Assembly (NCBI GenBank): GCA_029667085.1
Contig: JARUHJ010000002.1
Coordinates: 124,001-188,000 of the forward strand
Source of the DNA: Deltaproteobacteria bacterium IMCC39524
GTDB taxonomy: Bacteria > Desulfobacterota > Desulfuromonadia > Desulfuromonadales > BM103
DNA length: 64,000 bases
Direction: 5' to 3'
A program made the translations under genes and the position numbers. A model generated the notes under the pieces. That model did no database searches and was not told where the DNA came from. It worked only from the letters and a program-made list of their open reading frames with translations. Positions 16,846 through 23,888 of this stretch are shown here, one piece after another. Positions within the stretch are counted from its first letter, which is position 1. Each line of letters opens with the position of its first letter.

Positions 16846-18237
16846 TTACTCAAGTAGACTAGAAAGAAGGTCAATCCCCGACGGGATTTCTTCAATGGGG
16901 ATTCCACCGAAACCGATCAGCAGCTTGTTGTGCTCTTTTTTGCCATCTACATAAAAATCTGAAAACGACAGCAACCTGCATTCCCGTTGCTTCGCTTGAC
17001 TGATAAATTCAGTCTCATCCTTAATCCTATCCGCTAACTCCAAGACAATATGAAGTCCAGCGCCTTGGCCGATTACCGTTACCTTATCTCCGAAACTTTG
17101 CTCAATCGCTCGAAGCGTTAAGTCGTGTTTCTTTTTGTAAAATATGCGGACACGTCTCAAATGCTGCTCCCAATGTCCCTGCTCCATGAAAGAAATCATC
17201 GCCCGTTGAGTTAGGAGAGGAACAGGAGAAAGATAATTTTTAAACTTCTTCTTGTAGGTATCTGCCAACCGAGCAGGAAGAACCATGTAGCATAAGCGTA
17301 ACGCCGGAGAGAAAACCTTTGAGAAGCTCCCCAGATAGATAATGTTCCCTTGAGGATTCAACCCTTGGAGAGACGAAATTGGTCTTCCTATATATCGGAG
17401 CTCACTGTCGTAATCATCCTCTATAATAAACTTTTCACCCATATCGGCCCAGGAGATGAGCTTTAATCTATCAGCGACAGGCATGACGTAACCGAGCGGC
17501 ATCTGGTGTGAAGGCGTTATATAAACAACCGTGCTCTCGCTTGATTTCAGTATATTTGGATTGAGGGTGGAAGAACCTATATCTATTGGATTGATTCTGA
17601 AACCGAGATTTCTGAATACATCTTGCGGTAGATGGTAGCCGGGATTTTCAGTAGCGATGGAACTGTGGTCATCCCGAATTAACTGGGCAACTATCTCCAG
17701 GTTCTGTTGCAATCCTGAACTAATAACTATTTGATCCGGGCTACAGTGAACACCGCGAGAACGCTCCAGATAAAATTGAATGTTGCAACGTAACCCCCAT
17801 TCGCCTTGAGGTTCGCTGTACTCAGAAAAACTACCTGCTTCCGTGCGAACGGCGTCAATGAGACATCTTCTCCAGTGAGTTGTAGGAAAAACTTCAGGGT
17901 CGAGGCGAGCCGGATGGAAATCAAATCGATAACGCTCTGCCAACTTTGGGTGAAGATCCTGCTTCGGATAAGACACAGTTGTCGCAGTCGCTAGCTCCAG
18001 TTCAATGTCTGAGACAAAGTAACCACTCCGCGACTTGCTGTAGATGTACCCCTCCGCACACAGTTCTTGGAAAGCCCCTTCAATTGTATTGCGGCTTGCT
18101 GACAACTCTTCCGCTAAGTCCCGAATTGAAGGAAGCTTAGTATGCGCTGGCAACTTTCCTGACAATATTTTTTCTTGAATTTGAAGGAAAAGTTGCTGGT
18201 AGAGCGGAGTGGAATCTGTATTGTTTAAATTAAACAT
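16846..18237 (-). CDS. MocR-type transcription regulator (GntR HTH + aminotransferase-like domain)
   Basis: The 463-residue protein has an N-terminal GntR winged helix (residues 8-75, TKLPSIRDLAEELSASRNTI) joined to a fold-type-I aminotransferase-like domain. The PLP-lysine is in YLGSFSKVFSPALRL, with upstream IEDDYDSELRY and TPSHQMPLG. MocR regulators such as PdxR and GabR sense PLP or amino compounds and usually control a divergent neighbour. Here that is an FMN-binding pyridoxamine-oxidase-like gene, which fits a vitamin B6 or amine-linked circuit. The DNA-binding region and PLP site look intact. Confidence 0.9.
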   Translation of the reverse strand: MFNLNNTDSTPLYQQLFLQIQEKILSGKLPAHTKLPSIRDLAEELSASRNTIEGAFQELCAEGYIYSKSRSGYFVSDIELELATATTVSYPKQDLHPKLAERYRFDFHPARLDPEVFPTTHWRRCLIDAVRTEAGSFSEYSEPQGEWGLRCNIQFYLERSRGVHCSPDQIVISSGLQQNLEIVAQLIRDDHSSIATENPGYHLPQDVFRNLGFRINPIDIGSSTLNPNILKSSESTVVYITPSHQMPLGYVMPVADRLKLISWADMGEKFIIEDDYDSELRYIGRPISSLQGLNPQGNIIYLGSFSKVFSPALRLCYMVLPARLADTYKKKFKNYLSPVPLLTQRAMISFMEQGHWEQHLRRVRIFYKKKHDLTLRAIEQSFGDKVTVIGQGAGLHIVLELADRIKDETEFISQAKQRECRLLSFSDFYVDGKKEHNKLLIGFGGIPIEEIPSGIDLLSSLLE

Positions 18238-18281
18238 GATCTGATTACGGGCAATCTGTCCTCATAGTTTTTTTGTGAATT

Positions 18282-18313
18282 GTACCTTTTGATGGGGACA
18301 GCAATCAAGTACC
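18282..18313. promoter_or_regulatory. Direct GTACC repeats in the MocR divergent promoter region
   Basis: GTACC(T/C)TT occurs twice, 27 bases apart, between the MocR gene and the FMN-binding gene. MocR regulators typically bind paired direct repeats in the divergent intergenic region. The match is short and the assignment is inference. Confidence 0.4.
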
Positions 18314-18360
18314 CTTACACCATCTTTAATAACAAACTATTTAGTAAAGGAGAACCCATT

Positions 18361-18732
18361 ATGATTTCTGAAAAACTACTCGAAATTCTCAAAAAGGACG
18401 GAATTGTTTCGATTGCAACGCAGGGTAAAGATGGCCTTCACATGGTCAATACCTGGAACAGTTATGTCCAAATATCACCGGAAGGGCGTTTTCTGATCCC
18501 AGCCGGATATATGCATAAGACAGAAGAAAACATCAAGCATAACCATGAAGTTGCCATCACTACAGCAAGTAGTAAGGTTAAGGGACTGCACGGAGCGGGC
18601 GCAGGTTTTTTGATTAAGGGGAAGGCCGAATTTGTAACTTCCGGGCCAGATTATAACATCTTGAAGGAGAAGTTTAGCTGGCTAAGGGCAACGCTCGCTG
18701 TCACAATTGATTCCGCCACCCAAACCTGGTAA
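18361..18732 (+). CDS. FMN-binding pyridoxamine 5'-phosphate oxidase-like protein
   Basis: The 123-residue split-barrel protein begins MISEKLLEILKKDGIVSIAT. It has the flavin-barrel pattern HMVNTWNSYVQI...RFLIPAGYMHKTEENIKHN and a later GAGFLIKGKAEFV. The length fits the short PNPOx-like/Pfam PF01243 group rather than full PdxH. AGGAGAA lies before the ATG; an in-frame TTG 27 codons upstream is not credible. It is divergent from the MocR gene and followed 41 bases later by a small winged-helix gene, with a terminator after both. Confidence 0.8.
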   Translation: MISEKLLEILKKDGIVSIATQGKDGLHMVNTWNSYVQISPEGRFLIPAGYMHKTEENIKHNHEVAITTASSKVKGLHGAGAGFLIKGKAEFVTSGPDYNILKEKFSWLRATLAVTIDSATQTW

Positions 18733-18773
18733 CCCTTACTCAAAAAGAGAATTTTCACTGAAGGAGTATAAAA

Positions 18774-18950
18774 ATGGATGTTACTGAAAAGGTTCTCGAA
18801 GTTATGCGTTCTGAAGGACAGCCTCTCAATGCAGGCAAGATCACAGAACTTAGCGGACTTGACCGCAAAGCAGTCGACAAAGCAATGGCACAACTAAAAA
18901 AAGAAGATAAAATCGTCTCGCCTAAACGTTGCTACTGGACTCCAGCTTAA
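18774..18950 (+). CDS. Small winged-helix protein
   Basis: The 58-residue chain is [52 protein letters not shown] in sequence, with three helices and a wing pattern. It resembles stand-alone MarR/ArsR-like winged-helix modules. AAGGAG lies 9 bases before the ATG and a terminator follows closely. It is the second gene of the MocR-controlled unit and may be a regulator or an RNA/DNA-binding accessory. It is short enough to be missed by length-filtered gene finding. Confidence 0.75.
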   Translation: MDVTEKVLEVMRSEGQPLNAGKITELSGLDRKAVDKAMAQLKKEDKIVSPKRCYWTPA

Positions 18951-18972
18951 ACCACATTTTCCTTCATATGAG

Positions 18973-19002
18973 AAAAGGCCCACCGTTAACTAGTGGCCTT
19001 TT
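18973..19002 (+). terminator. Terminator of the FMN-binding/winged-helix unit
   Basis: AAAAGGCC-CAC pairs with GTGGCCTTTT around CGTTAACTA, about 23 bases past the winged-helix stop. Confidence 0.85.
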
Positions 19003-19070
19003 CGTTTGAATTAAAGTGTCTCTAAAAGGAGCAAGAGGGCGTTGGTTTGAATCTAGCCTATCGGTTACTA

Positions 19071-19155
19071 TTTATACTCTCACCTTGTTTTGACTAGCAG
19101 TGATACACAGAAATGCATAATTGCTGCTTAAGCTTCATTCCAGTAATGGCCACAC
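19071..19155 (+). repeat. Dispersed accessory repeat, copy 6 (left half, diverged)
   Basis: It contains TACTCTCACCTTGTTTTGA, CACAGAAATGCATAATT and TTCATTCCAGTAATGGCCACA, the left-half blocks in the right order. The hairpin and right half have decayed. Confidence 0.75.
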
Positions 19156-19316
19156 CAAAATAATGCACTTGCCCTAATGCTATATGGCTAATATTCAGCC
19201 AAGTTCTAGTTAAATAGCTAGAACTTATAATAAGAACAAATCCTCTTTACCCTGTAAGAGGTTAATTAATAGAGGCAAAGCCCTGTTGGCCTGCTTGTTG
19301 CTAATCTATTAAAGAA

Positions 19317-19396
19317 GAAACTCCGATAAAGGCAAAGTCAGGGTAACCTGATGACGCAAAGCCACGGGTCCTAATTGAGGATAGCCGAGTTACCAG
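19317..19396 (+). promoter_or_regulatory. GEMM-I (cyclic dinucleotide) riboswitch upstream of c7 cytochrome
   Basis: The class-I GEMM core is present: GATAAAGGCAAAG, a P1b stem capped by a GNRA tetraloop (TCAGG-GTAA-CCTGA), GACGCAAAGCCACGGG, and GATAGCCGAGTTACC. The outer stem AACTC/GAGTT closes it. By hand alignment to the well-known Vibrio Vc2 aptamer, the ligand-contacting position 20 reads G, as in c-di-GMP sensors; confirming c-di-GMP versus cGAMP specificity needs a covariance model. Downstream lie a four-codon open frame with a strong ribosome site and a terminator hairpin, then a triheme cytochrome gene. GEMM switches before cytochrome genes are a known Geobacter theme. Confidence 0.88.
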
Positions 19397-19406
19397 GAGG
19401 CCAATA

Positions 19407-19461
19407 ATGAGAAAACAGTAAAAGCCATCCGCATTTATTAAAGTGGGTGGCTTTCTGTTTT
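19407..19461 (+). promoter_or_regulatory. Riboswitch expression platform: MRKQ mini-frame plus terminator
   Basis: AGGAGG 6 bases before ATG AGA AAA CAG TAA gives a four-codon frame. AAAGCCATCC then pairs with GGGTGGCTTT (19421-19454) and is followed by CTGTTTT. The hairpin is a plausible terminator between riboswitch and cytochrome gene; the mini-frame ends exactly at its base. Confidence 0.65.
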
Positions 19462-19491
19462 GGTCGGCATGCTAATTCTAAAGGGGGAATC

Positions 19492-19803
19492 ATGCGTAAG
19501 TACAGTTTCTAAATACTATTGACGTTTGTTTCTTTTTTCTGTTGTGCTTTTAGTGAGGAAAACTACAACCATAAATTTAAGACAGAATATCAAACATCTG
19601 CAGGAATCGTAATTTTTGACCATGAAGTCCATTCCATGGATCGCCTGAATGATTGCCATGCATGCCATAGCGCATTGAAAGCTTTTGGTGGTTCTATGAC
19701 TAAACTGTTGGCGCATAGTTATTGTCAAAATTGTCATGAATCCTCAAAAGGGCCAACCGAATGCAACGGTTGCCACCATCAAAAAAAGATAGCAAGTAAA
19801 TAG
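19492..19803 (+). pseudogene. PpcA-like triheme cytochrome c7, interrupted by in-frame TAA in the signal peptide
   Basis: AGGGGGAAT precedes an ATG reading MRKYSF, then TAA, then ILLTFVSFFCCAFSEEN and the mature protein in the same frame. The mature part has three heme sites (CHACH, CQNCH, CNGCH), an IVIFDHEVHS start and a KGPTECNGCHH end, very like the periplasmic c7 cytochromes (PpcA family, about 70 residues). These shuttle electrons between inner- and outer-membrane cytochromes. The stop at codon 7 would abolish export unless it is suppressed or translation restarts at the TTG at 19519, which would give a signal lacking its basic end. A one-base change (for example TTA to TAA) explains it; a sequencing error is also possible. 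Confidence 0.82.
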
Positions 19804-19895
19804 CTTGGTGTTTAAATCGGACGAAATATGCTAACTTTTACTCCAAAGGATTCGGGAGCTGGGGGAGCGGCTCGAATCCAGTTACCCTCCTTACT

Positions 19896-20032
19896 ATTAA
19901 TCCTCTCGTATTGATTTGGGTTGCTCAGATTGGCAGAAATGAGAAATTCTTACTGCCCCTGCAATCCAATAAAAAGGCCACCCATTCCCAGGTGGCCATT
20001 ATTCATTATATAAGTCGTGACATATAAGAACA
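19896..20032 (+). repeat. Dispersed accessory repeat, copy 7 (internally shortened)
   Basis: The left half is complete (TCCTCTCGTATTGATTTG, CAGAAATGAGAAATTCTTAC, CCTGCAATCCAATAAAA). The hairpin GGCCACCCATTCCCAGGTGGCC is perfect. The right half lacks its middle (the ATTAAAGAGC to AAGAAGCC part) but ends TATAAGTCGTGACATATAAG. Confidence 0.9.
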
Positions 20033-20106
20033 AAATCAGGTATCGACGACCTTGCTAGACAGCCCCCCTTGACGCCAGAACTACCAAGGTAGATAATTAC
20101 AGTTGT

Positions 20107-20198
20107 AAGGTCTCGATAAAACCAAACTTGCTGAAAAGCAGGGACGGAAAGCGGCGGATCTCACTTCTTAAACACTTCCAGATGGCCGAGCTACCGAA
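20107..20198 (+). promoter_or_regulatory. Second GEMM-I-like riboswitch, variant core
   Basis: The core reads CGATAAAACCAAAC, a P1b stem with GAAA tetraloop (TTGCT-GAAA-AGCAG), GGGACGGAAAGCGGCGG, and GATGGCCGAGCTACC. Outer stem GGT-CTC pairs with GAG-ct-ACC. Relative to Vc2 the 21:46 pair appears changed from G-C to C-G (a covariation), and position 20 reads A. A20 is the change reported to favour cGAMP over c-di-GMP, so this may be a cGAMP switch; that is inference from hand alignment. It controls the exported EFDYSPR-repeat gene 65 bases downstream. Confidence 0.7.
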
Positions 20199-20233
20199 GG
20201 ACAAATTCTAACGGTGCGCTCGGTTTTATTTTT
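20186..20233 (+). terminator. Terminator overlapping the riboswitch 3' strand
   Basis: CCGAG-C-TACCG pairs with CGGTG-CG-CTCGG and runs into TTTTATTTTT. The left arm is also the 3' strand of the aptamer's closing stem, so aptamer folding and termination exclude each other. Ligand binding should therefore turn the downstream gene on. Confidence 0.75.
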
Positions 20234-20262
20234 GATGCGGGCGCAAAGGAAAGGACTCTGCC

Positions 20263-20619
20263 ATGAAAAATCTTGCCAAGGTATTGCTCTTCAGTATTCT
20301 CATCTCTTTGTTTGCCTTAACAACCCCTACAGCAGTTATTGCAGGAGGCTATGGGACAGCTAATGTTTATCTAGAGGATAAAGGCTCAATTGATATTATG
20401 GGAAACGACGGCATTGAGTTTGCCTACTCACCGATGACGGTCAGTAGCGGTCTTGCATCTGCTTCTTCCAAGAATACTAATAGCGAAGTTATTGAGTTTG
20501 ATTACTCACCTAGAAAGAGCAGCAGCATTGGTTCTGTACTCTCGATGAAGAAAGACAGTGAAGACATCGAGTTCGACTACTCACCGAGGCCGGTGAAATG
20601 CGGGACCTCATATTGCTAA
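20263..20619 (+). CDS. Exported protein with three (I)EF(D/A)YSP(R/M) motifs, unknown function
   Basis: The 118-residue protein has a signal peptide (MKNLAKVLLFSILISLFALT, cleavage after VIA near residue 27). The mature 90 residues carry IEFAYSPM (51-58), IEFDYSPR (77-84) and IEFDYSPR (102-109), spaced 25-26 residues apart by Ser/Lys-rich linkers, and end with KCGTSYC. I know no family with this motif. AAGGAAAGGA precedes the ATG. The gene is directly downstream of the second GEMM-like riboswitch, so it is probably controlled by a cyclic dinucleotide. The next unit encodes a TpsB-like transporter. It may be a surface or extracellular structural peptide, or a multi-core precursor; both are guesses. 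Confidence 0.75.
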   Translation: MKNLAKVLLFSILISLFALTTPTAVIAGGYGTANVYLEDKGSIDIMGNDGIEFAYSPMTVSSGLASASSKNTNSEVIEFDYSPRKSSSIGSVLSMKKDSEDIEFDYSPRPVKCGTSYC

Positions 20620-20655
20620 ACAGGGAACATAGGGGCTAGAGGCAGACGTCTTATA

Positions 20656-20770
20656 AGAAGGCCACCAAGGATCGTCCCCTGGTGGACATAGTTTTGTGTA
20701 TTAAACAGCTTCCTGAATGTCTCTATCAATAAGAAGCCGTTTTTCATCTCAGAAGTCGTGACTTTTAACA
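20656..20770 (+). repeat. Dispersed accessory repeat, copy 8 (right half)
   Basis: It contains GGCCACCAAGGATCG...CCCTGGTGG, ATAGTTTTGTGTATTAAAC, ATCAATAAGAAGCCG and AGAAGTCGTGAC. It lies between the EFDYSPR gene and the TpsB-like gene. The left half is absent. Confidence 0.9.
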
Positions 20771-20890
20771 ACTAGGTTGCATTCTATACTTTTTTGGTTA
20801 TATTTTGGGGGTGTTTTTGTTTTCGTAGAGCTCTCTGGCCACTAAGTGAAATTGGTGGCTCCTGAAAATTTTAGTAGAGAGGTAAGTTTT

Positions 20891-22621
20891 ATGCATTTCA
20901 TTGTTATGTGTGGGGTTTTCGCTTCGTTTTTAATCTCTACACAAACTATTGCCGCGCCCTTGCCAAACTCTGGAAGTCTGTATCGCCAAATCAAAGACGA
21001 TTCTTTGCGCGACATTGGCAAAGGTAAAAAGCAACCTGAAACAGAGATCTCAGTTCCAGACCAAATAACCTATGATGATACGCATCAACTGCACGTCAAT
21101 GGTTTTAAGATTGTTGGCAACACGCGTCTGAGTAAAAATGAACTTCATCATGTAATGCAACCCTTTACAAATCGCCTGCTTAACACATCGGCGCTACATG
21201 AAGCGGCCAACACCTTGATGAGATATTATCGAAATCAAGGCTATTTTGCCGCTAAAGTCTACATCCCACCGCACAGTATTCACGAAGGAATCGTCATTTT
21301 ACATGTCTACGAAGGCTATCTGGAAGATGATGGTATAGAACTGGAGAATAGTGGTGATCGCGTCAAAGACGATATCATCACAAAACTTTTAACGAGCACC
21401 CTAAAGCCGGGAATTATCATAAAAGAGGATTATGAACGTGCCATTCTTTTAGCTAACGACCTCCCTGGCATTACTGCAAGGGGGGTCCTGTACCCAGGGC
21501 GTGAGGTTGGTGCTGCAGGATTTTTATTGCAAACTCATGATGAAGATGTCTTTCAGGGCAACTTAGACTATGACAACTTCGGTGATTATTACACTGGCGA
21601 GAACCGTTTTGGGACAACACTGTATTTCAACAGCCCAACTAAAAACGGTGAGGAGTTGGTTTTCAGGTTTGTGACTACTGGCGAATACTCTAATTTTGGT
21701 TATGTTGATCTAGCTGTTCCCGTTTCAGATAATGATATGCGTATCGGCGCATCTTTTGACTATTATAAGTATAAACTTGATCATGAATTTCGCGATGTAG
21801 GCGCTGAGGGTGATGCTTTTAGTGCTCGGGTTTATGTAAAATATCCCTTTGTGCGTACGCGACATAACAACGTTCATGGTGAAGCGAGTTATATCTATAC
21901 CAGGATGACCGATGAGTCAGATGCAGGAGAGTTAGCAGATCGCGTAGTGCATACAGGAGTATTCGGTCTTCACGGAGATCATGATGATGATTTTGTCTCA
22001 AATGGAGTCACCTATTTTGATTCTTCTCTAACGGTTGGCTATCTCGACTTAGATGGCAATGATGGTTATGAAAATTTCGATGACATGACGGCTGAAACAG
22101 CCGGGAGTTTTGCTAAATTAAACGTTTCATTATCAAGGCTACAGCATCTCTATGGAAATCTTTCGTCCAATATTTCTGTTTCAGGCCAAATTGCAAACAA
22201 AAACCTAGACACCTCGCAAAAATTCTATCTTGGGGGCCCTTATAGTGTGGGTGGATATCCAACGGGTCAGGCAGGTGGAGATGATGGAGCGCTGTTAAAT
22301 GCAGATCTGAGGTATGATTTTTATGATCTCCCCTGGAAAGGGAATCTCCAACTCAGCGCCTTCTATGCATATGGCTGGACTAAACTTCACAAGGACCCCT
22401 GGGATGGCTGGGAAGGGAATAACGATTTCATAAAGAATGATATTGTACTTCAATCTGTTGGACTTACTTTGACTCAAACATGGAGCGACACTATGGTGAT
22501 CCGTGCAATGTTGGGGCGACAAATTGGTAATAATGACACGAAATGGCCAGATACTGGTGAAGCCAGAGATCGTTCGGATAGTGACTATCGTTTCTGGATA
22601 AATACGATTTTTTATTTTTAG
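20891..22621 (+). CDS. TpsB/FhaC-type outer-membrane transporter (two-partner secretion)
   Basis: The 576-residue protein has a signal peptide (MHFIVMCGVFASFLISTQTI, cleavage after AA-AP). It has POTRA-like segments (HVNGFKIVGNTRLSKNELHH, near residues 70-230) and a 16-strand-type barrel ending FWINTIFYF. At the conserved L6 tip of Omp85/TpsB barrels, normally VRGY/F, it reads SVGGYPTGQ: the key Arg is Gly. The start was set at the ATG with GAGAGG upstream, not the GTG 15 codons earlier. The next gene starts 9 bases later and encodes a secreted Pro/Thr repeat protein, presumably its cargo, although that protein lacks a recognisable TPS domain. Confidence 0.85.
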   Translation: MHFIVMCGVFASFLISTQTIAAPLPNSGSLYRQIKDDSLRDIGKGKKQPETEISVPDQITYDDTHQLHVNGFKIVGNTRLSKNELHHVMQPFTNRLLNTSALHEAANTLMRYYRNQGYFAAKVYIPPHSIHEGIVILHVYEGYLEDDGIELENSGDRVKDDIITKLLTSTLKPGIIIKEDYERAILLANDLPGITARGVLYPGREVGAAGFLLQTHDEDVFQGNLDYDNFGDYYTGENRFGTTLYFNSPTKNGEELVFRFVTTGEYSNFGYVDLAVPVSDNDMRIGASFDYYKYKLDHEFRDVGAEGDAFSARVYVKYPFVRTRHNNVHGEASYIYTRMTDESDAGELADRVVHTGVFGLHGDHDDDFVSNGVTYFDSSLTVGYLDLDGNDGYENFDDMTAETAGSFAKLNVSLSRLQHLYGNLSSNISVSGQIANKNLDTSQKFYLGGPYSVGGYPTGQAGGDDGALLNADLRYDFYDLPWKGNLQLSAFYAYGWTKLHKDPWDGWEGNNDFIKNDIVLQSVGLTLTQTWSDTMVIRAMLGRQIGNNDTKWPDTGEARDRSDSDYRFWINTIFYF

Positions 22622-22630
22622 GAGCTTGCC

Positions 22631-23728
22631 ATGAGAAAAGTTGCGCCTTTGGCACTATTGCTGTTCTTATTGATGAACAGCATGCTCTTCGCAGGACTTT
22701 GTACGACGGGGAGACACACCGGTAACCCACACTGCCAGAGTCACACCTCAGACAGCGGAAGGGCCCCCAGCGGGACCACGACAGGGATTGGATCTACCGG
22801 AGTAACACCAGACACTTCAACAACCAACCCACACACTGGAACAATTACTCCAGATCATCACAATGCTTACCTTGTTCCGCCTCAACCGATACCAACGCCA
22901 ACAGCAACACCAACGCCGGTGCCGCATCAAGTGCCTCAACCAACACCTGGGAAAATACCGCAGTTGGTTCCATCGCAGGTTGTAACGGGTACGTACGCTA
23001 AAGGGCCTTCAGGCTATGCTCCTGTTCCACCTCAACCGATACCGACGCCAACGGCAACACCAACGCCGGTGCCGCATCAAGTGCCTCAACCAACTCCTGG
23101 GAAAATACCGCAGTTGGTTCCATCGCAGGTTGTAACGGGTACGTATGCTAAAGGGCCTTCAGGCTATGCTCCTGTTCCACCTCAACCGATACCGACGCCA
23201 ACGGCAACACCAACGCCGGTGCCGCATCAAGTGCCCCATCCAACTCCTGGGGCAATACCGCAGTTGGTTCCATCGCAGATTGTAACGGGTACGTATGCTA
23301 AAGGGCCTTCAGGCTATGCTCCTGTTCCACCTCAACCGATACCGACGCCAACAGCAACATCAACGCCGTTACCGCATCAAGTGCCCCATCCAACTCCTGG
23401 GGTAACACCGCAGTTGGTTCCATCGCAGGTTGTAACAGGCATAGTTAGCCCTGGAGCAACCTCACAAGCGTTATTGCCTAAAACACAACCAACGCACTAC
23501 ATCGGAGTCGTGAGCAAAGGCACTCAAATGCCTGTAACCTCTGGAAGGCACATCGTTCAAACGAGTTATGGGTTCAATGTAATCGAGCCTGGCATTCAAA
23601 ATAAGCAAGTAGCCGTATATCGAAGTAATGATGCAAGAGAAATGCTCTACAAAGACACCATCAAAATGGACAATACAGGTTTTTTACTTATAGACTTGGG
23701 CATACGTGATCCGGACTATATTAAATAA
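22631..23728 (+). CDS. Secreted Pro/Thr-rich protein with four 50-residue repeats
   Basis: The 365-residue protein has a signal peptide (MRKVAPLALLLFLLMNSMLF, cleavage after FA). A His/Thr/Gly-rich segment follows, then four tandem repeats of about 50 residues, each with VPPQPIPTPTATPTPVPHQV and ending YAKGPSGYAP (the last incomplete). The C-terminal domain of about 90 residues is globular-looking (GRHIVQTSYGFNVIEPGI, TGFLLIDLGI). The repeats suggest a rigid, possibly glycosylated stalk holding the C-terminal head away from the cell. GGAG precedes the ATG. Overlap in operon position with the TpsB gene implies secretion by it, but the usual TpsA features (about 250-residue TPS domain, beta-helix) are missing. 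Confidence 0.75.
   Translation: MRKVAPLALLLFLLMNSMLFAGLCTTGRHTGNPHCQSHTSDSGRAPSGTTTGIGSTGVTPDTSTTNPHTGTITPDHHNAYLVPPQPIPTPTATPTPVPHQVPQPTPGKIPQLVPSQVVTGTYAKGPSGYAPVPPQPIPTPTATPTPVPHQVPQPTPGKIPQLVPSQVVTGTYAKGPSGYAPVPPQPIPTPTATPTPVPHQVPHPTPGAIPQLVPSQIVTGTYAKGPSGYAPVPPQPIPTPTATSTPLPHQVPHPTPGVTPQLVPSQVVTGIVSPGATSQALLPKTQPTHYIGVVSKGTQMPVTSGRHIVQTSYGFNVIEPGIQNKQVAVYRSNDAREMLYKDTIKMDNTGFLLIDLGIRDPDYIK
22874..23443 (+). repeat. Tandem 150-bp coding repeats (about 3.8 copies)
   Basis: The period is 150 bases: 22874-23023, 23024-23173, 23174-23323 and 23324 onward. Copies 1-3 are nearly identical at DNA level, including synonymous sites; copy 4 is diverged and merges into the C-terminal domain. This indicates recent expansion and a likely length polymorphism. 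Confidence 0.92.
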
Positions 23729-23888
23729 GCTCTTTGAGTTTTTCATTTTGAGAACCTGAATAGTTTTCAGTTCGCTCAGATCTCACATCTGAGAAGAACG
23801 TCATCTTTCCAACTGGTAAGTTAGCCTAATTATCTTGATTTTTAAGCATCATTTTGACGAAGAGGAGATTGATGATGAGTCATGATTA

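Noticed and set aside
9514-20770. Reading the dispersed repeats as a CRISPR array
   Set aside because: Spacing is 0.4-4 kb with genes in between; there are no short regular repeats or cas genes in the window.
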